In this document: positions 37,672 to 47,689 of the stretch, piece by piece | Layout: the number at the start of each line of letters is the position of its first letter | Position numbering within the stretch: position 1 is the first letter of the stretch | Assembly: GCF_000815225.1 (NCBI RefSeq) | Contig: NZ_CP010427.1 | Coordinates: 806,001-870,000 of the forward strand | Source of the DNA: Allofrancisella guangzhouensis | GTDB taxonomy: Bacteria; Pseudomonadota; Gammaproteobacteria; Francisellales; Francisellaceae | DNA: 64,000 nt | Direction: 5' to 3' | Made by a program: the position numbers and the translations under genes | Notes under the pieces: generated by a model | Told to the model about the DNA's origin: nothing | Databases searched by the model: none | The model's input: the letters and a program-made list of their open reading frames with translations, nothing else

Positions 37672-38859
37672 CTATATAGAAGCTTTGTTTTGAATAATCT
37701 TATTAGCTTGGTCTGTTGATCTTATAATACAGTTTTCAATAGCTAATCTATCAAAAAAGTTTCCTGTAATAAAGAGGTTATTAATACCGTTTAATTGTTT
37801 TTCCATATCTGATAAGAAAATATAATGGTTTTTATTGTAACAAGGTAATACATTATATTTAATTTTATGATGTAAGATGTTTTTCTTATTAATTTTTAAG
37901 GTCTCACAAATTTTATTAAGTAATTCTTCTTTGGGCTTACTTATATCTTTACAATGAAAAGTTATAGCTCTTAAGCTATTATGGTTAATTACATCCCTAG
38001 AAACAGCAGAATAAAAAAAATGTTGTTTGCCTATTAGTCCAGCTATATTTTTCAATTTGCTTAGTTGATCTTTATTTATAACTATAGCGATACTAACTAA
38101 GTTTGATATAGTAGGGCGATAAGGATGATTAGCTATAGTTGGTAAAATGTTTTTAAGTAGCTCTTCTGTGGTATCCCATGGGGTTGCCAGACAAATGTTC
38201 TTCGCGGTGTAGCTATTAGTGTTAGTTTTAATTACCCAGTTATCATTGGAATCTTTAGATATTTCTTTTACAGTTTCATTTATAGTATTTGTTTTTATAT
38301 TTTTAAACAATGTGGATAAGCCATCTTTAAAGGTAAAACTTCTTGGTAGAGTAGTATCTCGAGCATATTTTTTAAATAAATATTCCATTGGAAAATTTTC
38401 ACTATCTTGTGAGAGTACAGCATCAAAACAATATTTTAGAGTTTTATTATAATTTGAATCTCCAAAAAGTTTTTTAGCATATTCGCTAACGGTTTTATTT
38501 TTTTTAGATATTTTTCTATTTTTTAGAAAATTCAAGGTAAGACTTATGAGATTTAGGTTTTTAAAAATACTTTGAATTTTGCCGTTTGGATGAACTATTA
38601 AAAATGGCAGTTTTTTTCTTGAGATTGTACGGTCTTCTAGGTGGTTTTTTTTAATAAAACTAATAGTTTTAGAGTATGAGTTGTATATGGTGTGTGCCCC
38701 TATTTCAAACCATATATTTTTGTATGATAAGGTCTCTATACAGCCACCAATCTGGTTTTTTTCTATGATACAATTTTCAATTCCAGCAGCATCTAATTGA
38801 TTTGCTAAACTAATTCCAGAAATTCCCGCACCTATAATAATTGTATCTATATGCTTCAT
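37672..38859 (-). CDS. FAD-dependent amine oxidase / protoporphyrinogen-oxidase-like protein
   Basis: The N-terminus has the FAD dinucleotide motif IIGAGISGISLANQL followed by an acidic strand end (IIEK). GGCIETLSYKNIWFEIGAHTIYN matches the GG motif of flavin amine oxidases and HemY-type oxidases. At 395 residues it is shorter than HemY. Substrate unknown. Translation from ATG 38859 overlaps the mltA stop in an ATGA arrangement, which decides the start and shows coupling to mltA. Confidence 0.75.
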   Translation of the reverse strand: MKHIDTIIIGAGISGISLANQLDAAGIENCIIEKNQIGGCIETLSYKNIWFEIGAHTIYNSYSKTISFIKKNHLEDRTISRKKLPFLIVHPNGKIQSIFKNLNLISLTLNFLKNRKISKKNKTVSEYAKKLFGDSNYNKTLKYCFDAVLSQDSENFPMEYLFKKYARDTTLPRSFTFKDGLSTLFKNIKTNTINETVKEISKDSNDNWVIKTNTNSYTAKNICLATPWDTTEELLKNILPTIANHPYRPTISNLVSIAIVINKDQLSKLKNIAGLIGKQHFFYSAVSRDVINHNSLRAITFHCKDISKPKEELLNKICETLKINKKNILHHKIKYNVLPCYNKNHYIFLSDMEKQLNGINNLFITGNFFDRLAIENCIIRSTDQANKIIQNKASI

Positions 38860-40013
38860 ATTTTTTCTTTTGGTAAAAGTATCCATAATTTGCCATGATT
38901 ATTCATATGTCCGGCATTAAACTCAGCTTGCTTACCATGTCCCCAGAAAACATCACCTCTAATAGCCCCACGAATAGCTCCACCAGTATCTTGAGCAATC
39001 ATTAATCTGTTTAGAGAAACAGTATCGTTAAGGTTTTTTTTATAATATTCTGTTTCTAACCACATTGGTATGCCATAAAGATAATATTTATTATCAACTG
39101 CTAGTGAGTAACCAGGGGTTAATTCAACATCTTGGGCGCCTATAGCGTTTTTAGCATCGATGTACCTAAAAAAAACAAATGATGGATCGTAGTTAAGAAC
39201 TTCATCAATTTTATCAGGGTGGTTATAGAGCCATTCTTTTATAGATTGCATTGACATTTTTTCTAAGGGTAAATAATTTTGATCAATTAGGTATTTTCCT
39301 ATAGGTCTGTAGGGTTGACCATTTTGGCTATCATAGCCGATTAAAACATCACCACTATCAGTTTGAATTCTACCAGATCCTTGGATTTGTAAAAAAGAGC
39401 GATCAACTTTTGATTTTACCCATACTAAAACGTCTTTTTTGCCAAAAAGGTTACCATTAGATATTTCAGCTCTAGTATAGTATGGAACTAGTTTATCATT
39501 TTCGTATCTACCAAATTTATAAGTATCAACTGTATTAGATAGTTTTACTAAATCTTTAGGGGTTTTGTATATAGGAACATTATATTGTAAAGTTTTAACC
39601 AGACTTCCTTTTAGAATCGGTTCGTAGTAACCAGTAAAAATACCTGTATCCTTATTGTTGAATATTATTTTATAAGGTGAAAAATTTTCTTCAAAGAATA
39701 GTCTTGCCTCTTCGATAGAATCAATTTTAGTGTTTATAGTTTTTTTACATAGGCTGGTCCAATTATTATATTCAATTTTATTTTCTTGGATAATTTTTTC
39801 GCAAGATAATTTGAATGTATTAAAAGATTTAAGCTGGTCTGCATTATTCCAATTTTTTAAATCCTTAAAAGCCGATTTCTTATATGTTATTTTATCTGAA
39901 TATTTTTCTGTAAGATAGTGATTGGCAGAGAGATTTGTACATCCTGAGATAAGTATAATTGTTAGCAAAATATTTATTTTTTTCAAAGTTTTCATTGCTT
40001 TTTGAACGCTCAT
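38856..40013 (-). CDS. mltA: membrane-bound lytic murein transglycosylase A
   Basis: MltA cleaves peptidoglycan glycan strands to anhydromuropeptides. A lipoprotein signal with lipobox LISGC lies about 25 residues from the start, so it is anchored in a membrane. Family motifs are FTGYYEPILKGS, GRYENDKLVPYYTRAEI, VDRSFLQIQGSGRI and LMIAQDTGGAIRG with the catalytic Asp, ending FWGHGKQAEFNAG. I place the start at ATG 40013 (ATG 39995 is equally possible); the longer open frame would add an unlikely extra hydrophobic leader and run into the grpE promoter. Confidence 0.92.
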   Translation of the reverse strand: MSVQKAMKTLKKINILLTIILISGCTNLSANHYLTEKYSDKITYKKSAFKDLKNWNNADQLKSFNTFKLSCEKIIQENKIEYNNWTSLCKKTINTKIDSIEEARLFFEENFSPYKIIFNNKDTGIFTGYYEPILKGSLVKTLQYNVPIYKTPKDLVKLSNTVDTYKFGRYENDKLVPYYTRAEISNGNLFGKKDVLVWVKSKVDRSFLQIQGSGRIQTDSGDVLIGYDSQNGQPYRPIGKYLIDQNYLPLEKMSMQSIKEWLYNHPDKIDEVLNYDPSFVFFRYIDAKNAIGAQDVELTPGYSLAVDNKYYLYGIPMWLETEYYKKNLNDTVSLNRLMIAQDTGGAIRGAIRGDVFWGHGKQAEFNAGHMNNHGKLWILLPKEKI

Positions 40014-40034
40014 ATTAAAAAATACTAATAATTT

Positions 40035-40062
40035 CTTGAAAATATAGAAATAATCACTATGT
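40035..40062 (+). promoter_or_regulatory. sigma-32-like heat-shock promoter of grpE-dnaK-dnaJ
   Basis: CTTGAAA at 40035-40041 is a full match to the sigma-32 -35 element. After exactly 13 bases comes CACTATGT, which matches the CCCCATNT -10 element at six of eight positions. It ends 55 bases upstream of grpE. Confidence 0.6.
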
Positions 40063-40116
40063 ATAAAACATCTAATAGATTGTAGTATTAACAGGATTAA
40101 AATAAAAGGTTGTTTT

Positions 40117-40692
40117 ATGGACAAAGAAGAAAAAAACCAAGTAGAAGATAAAAATCTAGACACTGAAAGAGAAACAGAGCAAAATTCTTCTAGTAGAGCT
40201 ATCCATGAGTTATCTATAGAAGAACAGCTAGAAAGATCAAAAGATACTATTAAGGAGCTTGAAGAAACCTGTGATGCTATGAAAGAGGAAGCCTTAAGAG
40301 CTAAAGCAGAAGCTGAGAATGTACGTAAAAGAGCAGAAAGGGATGTTCAAAATGCTCGTAAGTTCGGTATCGAGAGGTTTGCAAAAGAGCTTTTACCTGT
40401 TATGGATAGTATAGAGCAAGCTCTTAAGTATGAAGTTAAGCTAGAAGAATCTATCACTATGAAAAACGGTGTAGAGCTAACAGCAAAGGTTCTTGAAGAT
40501 GTGCTCAAGAAAAATGGTTTGGAGGAGGTAGACCCAACAGGAGAAAAGTTTGACCCGAATATGCATGAGGCAATGGCTATGATCCCAAATCCAGAACTTG
40601 AAAATGACATTGTTTTTGAAGTTTTTCAAAAGGGTTACTTGTTAAATGGTCGAGTCATTCGGGCTGCGAAAGTAATAGTGGTAAAAAATTAA
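40117..40692 (+). CDS. grpE: nucleotide exchange factor GrpE
   Basis: GrpE releases ADP from DnaK and acts as a dimeric thermosensor. The N-terminal 35 residues are disordered and acidic, followed by a long coiled coil (EEQLERSKDTIKELEETCDAMKEEALRAKAEAENVRKRAERD) and the beta domain with VDPTGEKFDPNMHEAM and a final RVIRAAKVIVVK. The 191-residue length is typical. It leads the dnaK operon. Confidence 0.97.
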   Translation: MDKEEKNQVEDKNLDTERETEQNSSSRAIHELSIEEQLERSKDTIKELEETCDAMKEEALRAKAEAENVRKRAERDVQNARKFGIERFAKELLPVMDSIEQALKYEVKLEESITMKNGVELTAKVLEDVLKKNGLEEVDPTGEKFDPNMHEAMAMIPNPELENDIVFEVFQKGYLLNGRVIRAAKVIVVKN

Positions 40693-40718
40693 AAAAACCT
40701 CTTGAAAAAAGAGTTTTT
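40693..40718 (+). terminator. intercistronic hairpin between grpE and dnaK
   Basis: AAAAACCTCTT and AAGAGTTTTT can pair over 10 bases with one bulged C and a five-base loop, followed by few Ts. It may be a partial terminator or an mRNA processing/stability element within the operon, not a full stop. Confidence 0.45.
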
Positions 40719-40777
40719 ATAGCCATATTCACATTAAGAAGTTAAGTTTAAAGAAAAATTAAAAATAGGAGAGTAAA

Positions 40778-42706
40778 ATGGGTAAAATAATAGGGATAGA
40801 TTTAGGTACAACTAACTCATGTCTTGCGATCATGGATGGTAAGAAAGCAAAGGTTATTGAAAATGCTGAAGGGCATAGAACTACTCCGTCTATAGTTGCC
40901 TATACAGATGGTGGCGAAATTTTAGTAGGTCAAGCAGCTAAAAGACAAGCTGTAACTAACCCTGATAACACTTTTTTTGCTATCAAAAGATTAATTGGTA
41001 GAAAGTATGATGACAAAGCAGTACAAGATGATATTAAGAAGAAAGTACCTTATGCAGTAATTAAAGCTGATAATGGAGATGCTTGGGTTGCTACTAAAGA
41101 TGGTAAAAAATTAGCTGCACCGCAAGTTTCTGCTGAAGTTTTAAGAAAAATGAAAAAAACAGCGGAAGAATTCTTAGGAGAACCAGTTACAGAAGCTGTT
41201 ATTACAGTACCAGCTTATTTTAACGACAGTCAAAGACAAGCTACAAAAGATGCTGGTAAGATTGCTGGACTTGATGTTAAGAGGATCATTAACGAGCCTA
41301 CAGCAGCGGCTTTAGCTTATGGGATAGATTCTAAAAAAGGTGAGCAAACAGTAGCTGTATATGATTTAGGTGGTGGTACATTTGACATATCTATTATCGA
41401 AATTGCGGATGTGGACGGAGATAACCAAATCGAAGTACTATCTACAAACGGTGATACCTTCCTTGGTGGAGAAGACTTTGACTTAGCATTAATGAACTAT
41501 CTGATTGATGAATTTAAAAAAGAGCAAGGAATAGACTTACATAATGATAAGCTAGCTCTTCAAAGAGTCCGTGAAGCTGCTGAAAAAGCAAAAGTAGAGC
41601 TATCTTCAGCTCAACAAACAGATGTAAACTTACCTTATATTACAGCTGATGCTACAGGGCCTAAGCATCTAAATATTAAGATCACTAGAGCTAAATTTGA
41701 GTCTCTAGTTAATGATTTAGTTGAAAGATCATTAGAGCCATGTAAAAAAGCTCTAGAAGATGCTGGGTTAAGTAAATCTGATATAACAGAGGTGTTACTA
41801 GTTGGTGGACAAACTCGTATGCCTTTAGTACAGCAAAAAGTAAAAGAGTTTTTTGGTAAAGAGCCACGTAAAGATGTTAACCCTGATGAAGCAGTAGCTG
41901 TAGGTGCTGCTATTCAAGGCGGTGTATTAGCTGGTGATGTAAAAGATGTACTTTTACTTGATGTAACTCCGCTTTCTCTAGGTATAGAAACAATGGGTGG
42001 CGTTATGACTAAGCTGATAGAGAGAAATACAACTATTCCTACTAAGAAATCACAAGTGTTCTCTACAGCTGAAGATAATCAGCCAGCAGTAACTATACAT
42101 GTACTTCAAGGTGAGCGTGAAATGGCTTCAGCTAACAAATCTTTAGGTAGATTTGACTTGGCTGATATTCCACCATCTCAACGTGGTATGCCACAAATTG
42201 AAGTTACATTTGATATAGATGCTAATGGTATCTTGAATGTATCTGCTAAAGATAAAGCTACTGGTAAAGAGCAAAATATTGTGATTAAGTCGTCAAGTGG
42301 CTTGTCTGAAAGTGATATTGAAAAAATGGTACAAGATGCAGAAGCTAATGCTGAAGCTGATAAAAAGTTCCATGAGCTGGTAGCAGCTAGAAATACAGCT
42401 GATAATTTGATCCATAGTGCTAGAAAAGCAATAAAAGAGCTAGGAGATAAAGTAACAGCTGAAGAAAAAGAAAAAGTTGAGGCTGCTTGTACAGATTTAG
42501 AATCTGTAATAAAAAGTGATGATAAAGGTGCTATAGAGACTAAAACTAAGACTTTAGAAGAAGTATTCACACCAGTTGCGCAAAAAGCATATGCAAACAC
42601 TCAGTCTGCTGCTGGCGGTGAGCAAACTGCTAAAGGTGAAAGTGCTAAAAAAGATGATGATGTTGTTGATGCTGATTTTGAAGATGTTGATGACAGCAAG
42701 AAATAG
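40778..42706 (+). CDS. dnaK: chaperone DnaK (Hsp70)
   Basis: DnaK binds exposed hydrophobic segments under ATP control. The ATPase domain begins [18 protein letters not shown] and includes [14 protein letters not shown] and [11 protein letters not shown]; the substrate domain starts after the linker [15 protein letters not shown]. The C-terminus ends with the acidic EEVD-like [12 protein letters not shown]. The 642 residues are normal. It sits between grpE and dnaJ, with an AGGAG ribosome-binding site. Confidence 0.99.
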   Translation: MGKIIGIDLGTTNSCLAIMDGKKAKVIENAEGHRTTPSIVAYTDGGEILVGQAAKRQAVTNPDNTFFAIKRLIGRKYDDKAVQDDIKKKVPYAVIKADNGDAWVATKDGKKLAAPQVSAEVLRKMKKTAEEFLGEPVTEAVITVPAYFNDSQRQATKDAGKIAGLDVKRIINEPTAAALAYGIDSKKGEQTVAVYDLGGGTFDISIIEIADVDGDNQIEVLSTNGDTFLGGEDFDLALMNYLIDEFKKEQGIDLHNDKLALQRVREAAEKAKVELSSAQQTDVNLPYITADATGPKHLNIKITRAKFESLVNDLVERSLEPCKKALEDAGLSKSDITEVLLVGGQTRMPLVQQKVKEFFGKEPRKDVNPDEAVAVGAAIQGGVLAGDVKDVLLLDVTPLSLGIETMGGVMTKLIERNTTIPTKKSQVFSTAEDNQPAVTIHVLQGEREMASANKSLGRFDLADIPPSQRGMPQIEVTFDIDANGILNVSAKDKATGKEQNIVIKSSSGLSESDIEKMVQDAEANAEADKKFHELVAARNTADNLIHSARKAIKELGDKVTAEEKEKVEAACTDLESVIKSDDKGAIETKTKTLEEVFTPVAQKAYANTQSAAGGEQTAKGESAKKDDDVVDADFEDVDDSKK

Positions 42707-42726
42707 CTAAGCTTTTAGCAGTCAAT

Positions 42727-42750
42727 AAAGTGTGGTTTATCCACACTTTT
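42727..42750 (+). terminator. Rho-independent terminator after dnaK
   Basis: AAAGTGTGG and CCACACTTT form a perfect 9-base stem around a TTTAT loop, followed by T and then CTATTT. It may reduce transcription into dnaJ, which starts 45 bases later. This would set a DnaK:DnaJ ratio above one. Confidence 0.8.
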
Positions 42751-42794
42751 CTATTTGGTATAATCTTCCTAAATTTTTTATTGGTTATAATATT

Positions 42795-43919
42795 ATGCAA
42801 CAGAAGTGTTATTATGAAATCCTTAATGTTTCAAAGACAGCAGATGACGCTGAAATAAAAAGGTCTTATCGAAAATTAGCTATGAAATATCATCCAGATA
42901 GAAACCCTGGTGATAAAGAAGCAGAGGTGAAATTTAAAGAAATCTCAGAAGCTTATGAAATACTAAGTGATAAGCAAAGAAGAGCTAGGTATGATCAATT
43001 TGGGCATGCTGGAGTTAATCAACAAGCCGGAGGTGGTTCTGCTGGAGGTTTTGGTAGTTTTGAGGATATATTTGATACTTTCTTTGGTGGAGGACCTAGT
43101 CGTGGCTCAGGCAGATCACGTCAATCTAGAGGTAGTGATTTAGAGTATACTTTAGAAATAACTCTAGAGGAGGCATTTTTAGGAGTAGAAAAAGAAATAA
43201 CTATCCCAAGGATGTCTGCTTGTGATAGCTGTGATGGTACAGGATCTAAATCTAAATCTAAAGCGACATGTAAAGCTTGTCATGGTCAAGGCACTATTCG
43301 TAGACAACAAGGTTTTTTTGCTTTTGAACAGACATGTCCGGTTTGTAACGGTAGTGGTTCTAATATTGCGGATCCTTGTAATGATTGTTACGGCTCTGGT
43401 AAAGTTAAAAAAGATAAGACTCTAAAGGTTAAAATACCTGAAGGTGTTGATAATGGAGATAGAATAAGGTTACAAGGTGAGGGAGATGCTGGGTCAAATG
43501 GCTCTATGAATGGCGACCTATTTGTCCAAATTATCATAAAACAGCATAGTCTTTTTGAGAGAAGAGATATTAACCTGTATTGTGAGATGCCTATTAGCTT
43601 TACTACAGCTTGCTTAGGCGGAGAGATTAAAGTCCCGACTCTAGATGGAGAAATTAAGCTTAAAGTAATGCCAGAAACTCAAACTGATAAAGTTTTCCGC
43701 CTAAGAGAAAAGGGGATGAAATCACTTCGTGGCCACAGAAGGGGTGATCTGCTTTGCAAAGTAGTAGTTGAAACACCGGTAAATCTTAACTCTGAGCAAA
43801 AAGATTTACTTAAAAAGTTTGCTGAAAGTTTGGGTGAAGATTATCAGAATAAACATTCTCCGAAAAGTAAATCTTGGTTTGATAACGTCAAAGATTATGC
43901 TAAGAAGTTTTTTGAGTAA
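42795..43919 (+). CDS. dnaJ: co-chaperone DnaJ (Hsp40)
   Basis: DnaJ stimulates DnaK's ATPase and delivers substrates. The J domain has HPD in [10 protein letters not shown], followed by a Gly-rich linker, the zinc domain with four CxxCxGxG repeats ([32 protein letters not shown]) and the C-terminal domain. I start at ATG 42795 (374 residues) because the longer frame only translates leader DNA. It is the last gene of the operon and converges with the kinase gene. Confidence 0.98.
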   Translation: MQQKCYYEILNVSKTADDAEIKRSYRKLAMKYHPDRNPGDKEAEVKFKEISEAYEILSDKQRRARYDQFGHAGVNQQAGGGSAGGFGSFEDIFDTFFGGGPSRGSGRSRQSRGSDLEYTLEITLEEAFLGVEKEITIPRMSACDSCDGTGSKSKSKATCKACHGQGTIRRQQGFFAFEQTCPVCNGSGSNIADPCNDCYGSGKVKKDKTLKVKIPEGVDNGDRIRLQGEGDAGSNGSMNGDLFVQIIIKQHSLFERRDINLYCEMPISFTTACLGGEIKVPTLDGEIKLKVMPETQTDKVFRLREKGMKSLRGHRRGDLLCKVVVETPVNLNSEQKDLLKKFAESLGEDYQNKHSPKSKSWFDNVKDYAKKFFE

Positions 43920-44028
43920 ATTTAGGCTCTTATTTTGCTATCGAATTTTATGAGAGAATTCAGAGGGCTATGTACATGAATTTACATAATTAGTTGGAAA
44001 GGCCCATTAGATAATTTATATTTAGTAG

Positions 44029-46461
44029 TTATTTTATAATATTAAATTCAAACTCTAGGTTGAAGTAGTTATTATGAAATAATTTCTCTATTTTGACAGT
44101 TAAATAATGTGAGTTTATAAAGTTTTGCATGTAGTTAATGATAAAATTACTAAGTATAACTTCTTTAAAAATTATTTTATTCTTAGATCCTGTTGTCACA
44201 ATACTGACATCATCTAGTCTAAAATCCTGATTCAAATTAATGTTGTTGTTTATGATATATCCGAGTGCGAATATAAAATAATCTTCGTTTATAGCTATTT
44301 GGAAATCATTTTGTATATTTATAGATTCTACAATAGTAGATTTATCAGTGAAAATCAATTTCTCTAGTTTATTAAAAAACTCAGAGACATACATTGCACT
44401 AATCGGAGAATTTTTAGCTTCAAATTTTTTATTATCACTTAATCTTGTGAAATTGCATGCAAACATTAATGAGTTATGCATATTCTTTACAAGTGTTTTT
44501 ACTTCTTGACTAGTAGATTCTTTATTTAGTTTTTTTATGAGTTTTTGGGCTAATAAAGATGTATATGTCAAAGGTGACATTAAATCGTGCATTTTATCTT
44601 GAAATAAGCTGTCATTATTTATAGTACAATTCTTACTAAACTCATTTGTATTATCATAATAAGTATTACCATTAATGATCTGTTCTATACTTTCTAAATC
44701 AAACTTATCTATATATTTTAAGTATGGTGGTAACTCATGTTTGTTAAATGACTTAGCAGAAAAAATATAAATATGGTTATATCCTCTTTTGTATAATTGC
44801 TTTGCTATATCAATTCCATAAATATTATCGTCTAAGCTATTATCTAGAAATATTAGTGTATCCTTAGAATATTTTGATATTTCTTCATTAAATAAATTTA
44901 TGTTATTAAAAACAACGATTTTTTTATTAGGAAATGTGTTTTTTAGGTTATCTGTTATTAAATAATCATCATCTAAAAGTATCAGGTTAGCAGTTGTTAT
45001 ATAGTTATTAGTTTGAGCAGGCTTATTTTCTAAGTTAACTGTTATAGGGATATCACTTAGTAACGTTTTGGGTACTATATTAATCCCTCTTTCAATACAA
45101 GCTTCTTGAACTTTTTTATCATTATAGTGGCTAGTTATTAGAATTTTTTTATTAGGAGATATCTTATCTATAATGTCTATACCTGATACTCCTTGATTAG
45201 GTAGCTCATAATCTGTGATAAGAAAGATATTTTTATTACTAAATTCTGGTAAGCTATTTAACAATGAATTATAGTTTGAGAAGAATATTGGTTGAATATT
45301 AAGGTCTTTTAAACAATTGTTCCACGCTATTTCCATTGACTTTTCATCATCAAGAATAATGACTAAATCATCTAGATCAATTTTTATTTCATTGCAGCTC
45401 CATTTAGGGAGCTTTTCAGATTCTGGGATAACTATATCTATTGAAGTACCTACGCCAACTGTAGAATTAATCGTCATCCTACCATCCATATCTTCTATGG
45501 TTTCTTTTACTTGTTTTAAGCCTATTCCGTGACCTGTTTTTTTTGATGTTGAAAAAATATTATTATTTATTTCATCTATTTTCTCTTGTGGTATGCCTAC
45601 TCCATTATCTGTTATTTTAATATGGCAGCCATCAGGCTCACTAGTTACACTAATTAGTATCTTAGGATCCATAGTAGCTGCTTCAATAGAGTTGTTTATT
45701 ATATTAGATAACGCTCTTCTAAACATGCCTTGGTTCCCATTGATACTAAAAAAAAGATTTTTAGCTTCAATATCTATATCTAAATTTTTATTAAGGTATT
45801 CAAATTTTTTGTTTGCAGTAACTTCTTGTATAGTTAAATAGGGAAAAAATAACTCTTTTTCACTTTCTACCTCAAAATCAAATTCTTTAGTTTCAGGGTT
45901 ATATTTTTGAAGGATATTTTCAGAAATATTATTAATATTCTCACATGCCGATTTTATTGCTTTTCTAATATTTTCTGGAATTTGCTTATTAAATTTAGAG
46001 ATCATTAATATGCTAGATAAAGGTGATCTAATATCATGAACTGCTTGAGAGACTACTTTTTTAAAGTTTTCGTCTTTATGTTTTTCTTCAGTTATATCTA
46101 AAGCAATACCCAGAACACCGACAATATTGTTATTTAAATCGTAGACTGGTAGTTTATCAGTTTTAATATATGTATATTTATATAATCCACTTTTTATAGG
46201 TAGCTTATACACAGTTGTTTTTATATTTCCTGTTTTAAATATTTCTTTATCGTCATTTATAAATTCTTGTGCTTGATTTTCACCCCAGTAAAAGTCATAA
46301 TCAGTTTTCCCTACAATGTCGTTGGGATGATTTAGCCCTGATAAGTTAGCTAGGTTTAGATTACAACCCATATATTGTGAATGGGTATTTTTCCAATATA
46401 CATAGCCAGGCATATTGATTAACATCTGGTTAAGATTTTTTAATAATTGATCATTATTCAT
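44029..46461 (-). CDS. soluble multidomain hybrid histidine kinase with second DHp-like domain
   Basis: This 810-residue protein has no membrane segment. Domains in order are a PAS sensor (about 10-125), a DHp helix pair with phosphoacceptor His142 (VSQAVHDIRSPLSS), and an ATPase domain with N-box Asn256-257, G1 DNGVGIP (285-291) and G2 GHGIGL (310-315). Two receivers follow: REC1 365-470 (Asp417 in LITDYELP, Lys465) and REC2 490-595 (Asp540, Ser568, Lys570). A second DHp-like segment then has His625 in KMHDLMSPL, followed by an ATPase-like region without G boxes. The last part resembles phosphotransferases of the ChpT/Spo0B type. Its start overlaps by 8 bases the gene for an alpha-oxoamine-synthase-like enzyme, as sensor and synthase genes neighbour one another in CqsA/CqsS-type systems. 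The ligand and output are unknown; no output domain is present. Confidence 0.8.
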   Translation of the reverse strand: MNNDQLLKNLNQMLINMPGYVYWKNTHSQYMGCNLNLANLSGLNHPNDIVGKTDYDFYWGENQAQEFINDDKEIFKTGNIKTTVYKLPIKSGLYKYTYIKTDKLPVYDLNNNIVGVLGIALDITEEKHKDENFKKVVSQAVHDIRSPLSSILMISKFNKQIPENIRKAIKSACENINNISENILQKYNPETKEFDFEVESEKELFFPYLTIQEVTANKKFEYLNKNLDIDIEAKNLFFSINGNQGMFRRALSNIINNSIEAATMDPKILISVTSEPDGCHIKITDNGVGIPQEKIDEINNNIFSTSKKTGHGIGLKQVKETIEDMDGRMTINSTVGVGTSIDIVIPESEKLPKWSCNEIKIDLDDLVIILDDEKSMEIAWNNCLKDLNIQPIFFSNYNSLLNSLPEFSNKNIFLITDYELPNQGVSGIDIIDKISPNKKILITSHYNDKKVQEACIERGINIVPKTLLSDIPITVNLENKPAQTNNYITTANLILLDDDYLITDNLKNTFPNKKIVVFNNINLFNEEISKYSKDTLIFLDNSLDDNIYGIDIAKQLYKRGYNHIYIFSAKSFNKHELPPYLKYIDKFDLESIEQIINGNTYYDNTNEFSKNCTINNDSLFQDKMHDLMSPLTYTSLLAQKLIKKLNKESTSQEVKTLVKNMHNSLMFACNFTRLSDNKKFEAKNSPISAMYVSEFFNKLEKLIFTDKSTIVESINIQNDFQIAINEDYFIFALGYIINNNINLNQDFRLDDVSIVTTGSKNKIIFKEVILSNFIINYMQNFINSHYLTVKIEKLFHNNYFNLEFEFNIIK

Positions 46462-47689
46462 ATTGTTCTAAAAAAGAGTGTAAGGATTCCACTAACGATA
46501 AAATATCTTGCTCTATATGAATAGCAGAAAGAGCAATCCTTATTATAGATTTATTTTTTTCTACAGTTGGGTATACAGCCCCAGTAACCAATATTCCTTT
46601 ACTTTTTAAGAAACTTAAACAGTCTTGAACTTCCTTCTCGCTACCTAATAATATTGGTCTAAATGGTAATATTGAGTGAAAACAAATATTTTTATCAGTA
46701 TGTTTGAAATTTTTATCAAAAAAACTAATATTATCGTAGAGTTTTTTCTGTAGAGCATAAATCTCGCTAGATAAATGTATATCACAACATACATCAGTAG
46801 CTATCAAGTTTGGGTTAGAAATAGGACCTGAAAAGGTATAAGTAGTAGCATATGTCTTGATAAAATCAATCTGCTCTTTATACGGAGTTAAAATAACTCC
46901 CCCATGGGAGCCAAAAGCTTTTGTTAATCCAGTTGAAATAAAAACCCTTGGGTTTAATTTATTCTCTAAAGTAGCAAGTACATAACCACAACCGTGTTTA
47001 CCTAAGATTGACATTCCATGAGCGTCGTCAAAATATATATAACCTTCATTTTCTTCAATAAGATTAACTAATTTTTTAACATCATAGACTTTACCCATTG
47101 AACCTAAGCTATCAGTTATAATAAAAAGAGTTTTATCTTCATCTGTTATTTTATGACTTATCTTTAAAACAGTATCCCAATCTTCTAAATCAACTATATT
47201 TACGTCACAAAATTGTGATATGATGCCAATCATAACTTTTATCGATTGGTGAGAAAATTTATCTATAATACAATAAAAACCATTTGTCCTAGGCTTAACC
47301 ATTGGAAATTCACCTGATAAAAGTAAAGGTAAAACCCCTAAATGGATAGTGTGAACATTTTGGAACTGAACTATATGGTAAGGGTTAAATATTTGCTGTA
47401 ATTTATTGTTAGTTCTTTCTTCTATTGCAGATGTCATTCTTGTTCTTGCTGAGGAGAATAAAAGATTTTGGTCAATTAATTCTTTACTATTCTGTATGGC
47501 CTTAATTATCCTCTTATCATTATGTAAACCAAGATATGAGCATGACATAAACTCTTTACATTTCTGATCAGAAGTTAAAAATACGTTTTTTTCGAAAATA
47601 CTATTATAAACCGAATTGGATATTTTATAGATGTTACCTAAATAAGATTTAGATTTATTTACTCTAAGTTTAATCCAATTTTTTTTCAT
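46454..47689 (-). CDS. alpha-oxoamine synthase-type PLP enzyme, candidate autoinducer synthase
   Basis: The 411-residue protein belongs to fold type I PLP enzymes of the alpha-oxoamine synthase group (BioF, Kbl, HemA, CqsA/LqsA), which join an acyl-CoA to an amino acid. Visible sites are His147 (KFSHQS, stacking on PLP), Asp221-Asp222-Ala-His224 (YFDDAHG) and the Schiff-base Lys257 in STGLTKAFGSHGG. Arg384 in IIRIALSA is the likely carboxylate anchor. No biotin, heme or threonine-degradation genes adjoin; a sensor kinase gene does, which is the arrangement known for CqsA/LqsA autoinducer synthases. I therefore suggest a signalling role, but Kbl- or BioF-like chemistry is not excluded. No Shine-Dalgarno sequence precedes ATG 47689; a palindrome takes its place. 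Confidence 0.75.
   Translation of the reverse strand: MKKNWIKLRVNKSKSYLGNIYKISNSVYNSIFEKNVFLTSDQKCKEFMSCSYLGLHNDKRIIKAIQNSKELIDQNLLFSSARTRMTSAIEERTNNKLQQIFNPYHIVQFQNVHTIHLGVLPLLLSGEFPMVKPRTNGFYCIIDKFSHQSIKVMIGIISQFCDVNIVDLEDWDTVLKISHKITDEDKTLFIITDSLGSMGKVYDVKKLVNLIEENEGYIYFDDAHGMSILGKHGCGYVLATLENKLNPRVFISTGLTKAFGSHGGVILTPYKEQIDFIKTYATTYTFSGPISNPNLIATDVCCDIHLSSEIYALQKKLYDNISFFDKNFKHTDKNICFHSILPFRPILLGSEKEVQDCLSFLKSKGILVTGAVYPTVEKNKSIIRIALSAIHIEQDILSLVESLHSFLEQYE

Noticed and set aside
42178-42600. Long antisense frame within dnaK
   Set aside because: Ser/Ala-rich shadow of the dnaK coding frame, common in conserved genes; no start signal.
46454-47689. Simple annotation as biotin synthesis BioF or threonine-degrading Kbl
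   Set aside because: The fold allows it, but no biotin genes or threonine dehydrogenase adjoin, and the operon partner is a sensor kinase. I keep it as an alternative, not as the call.
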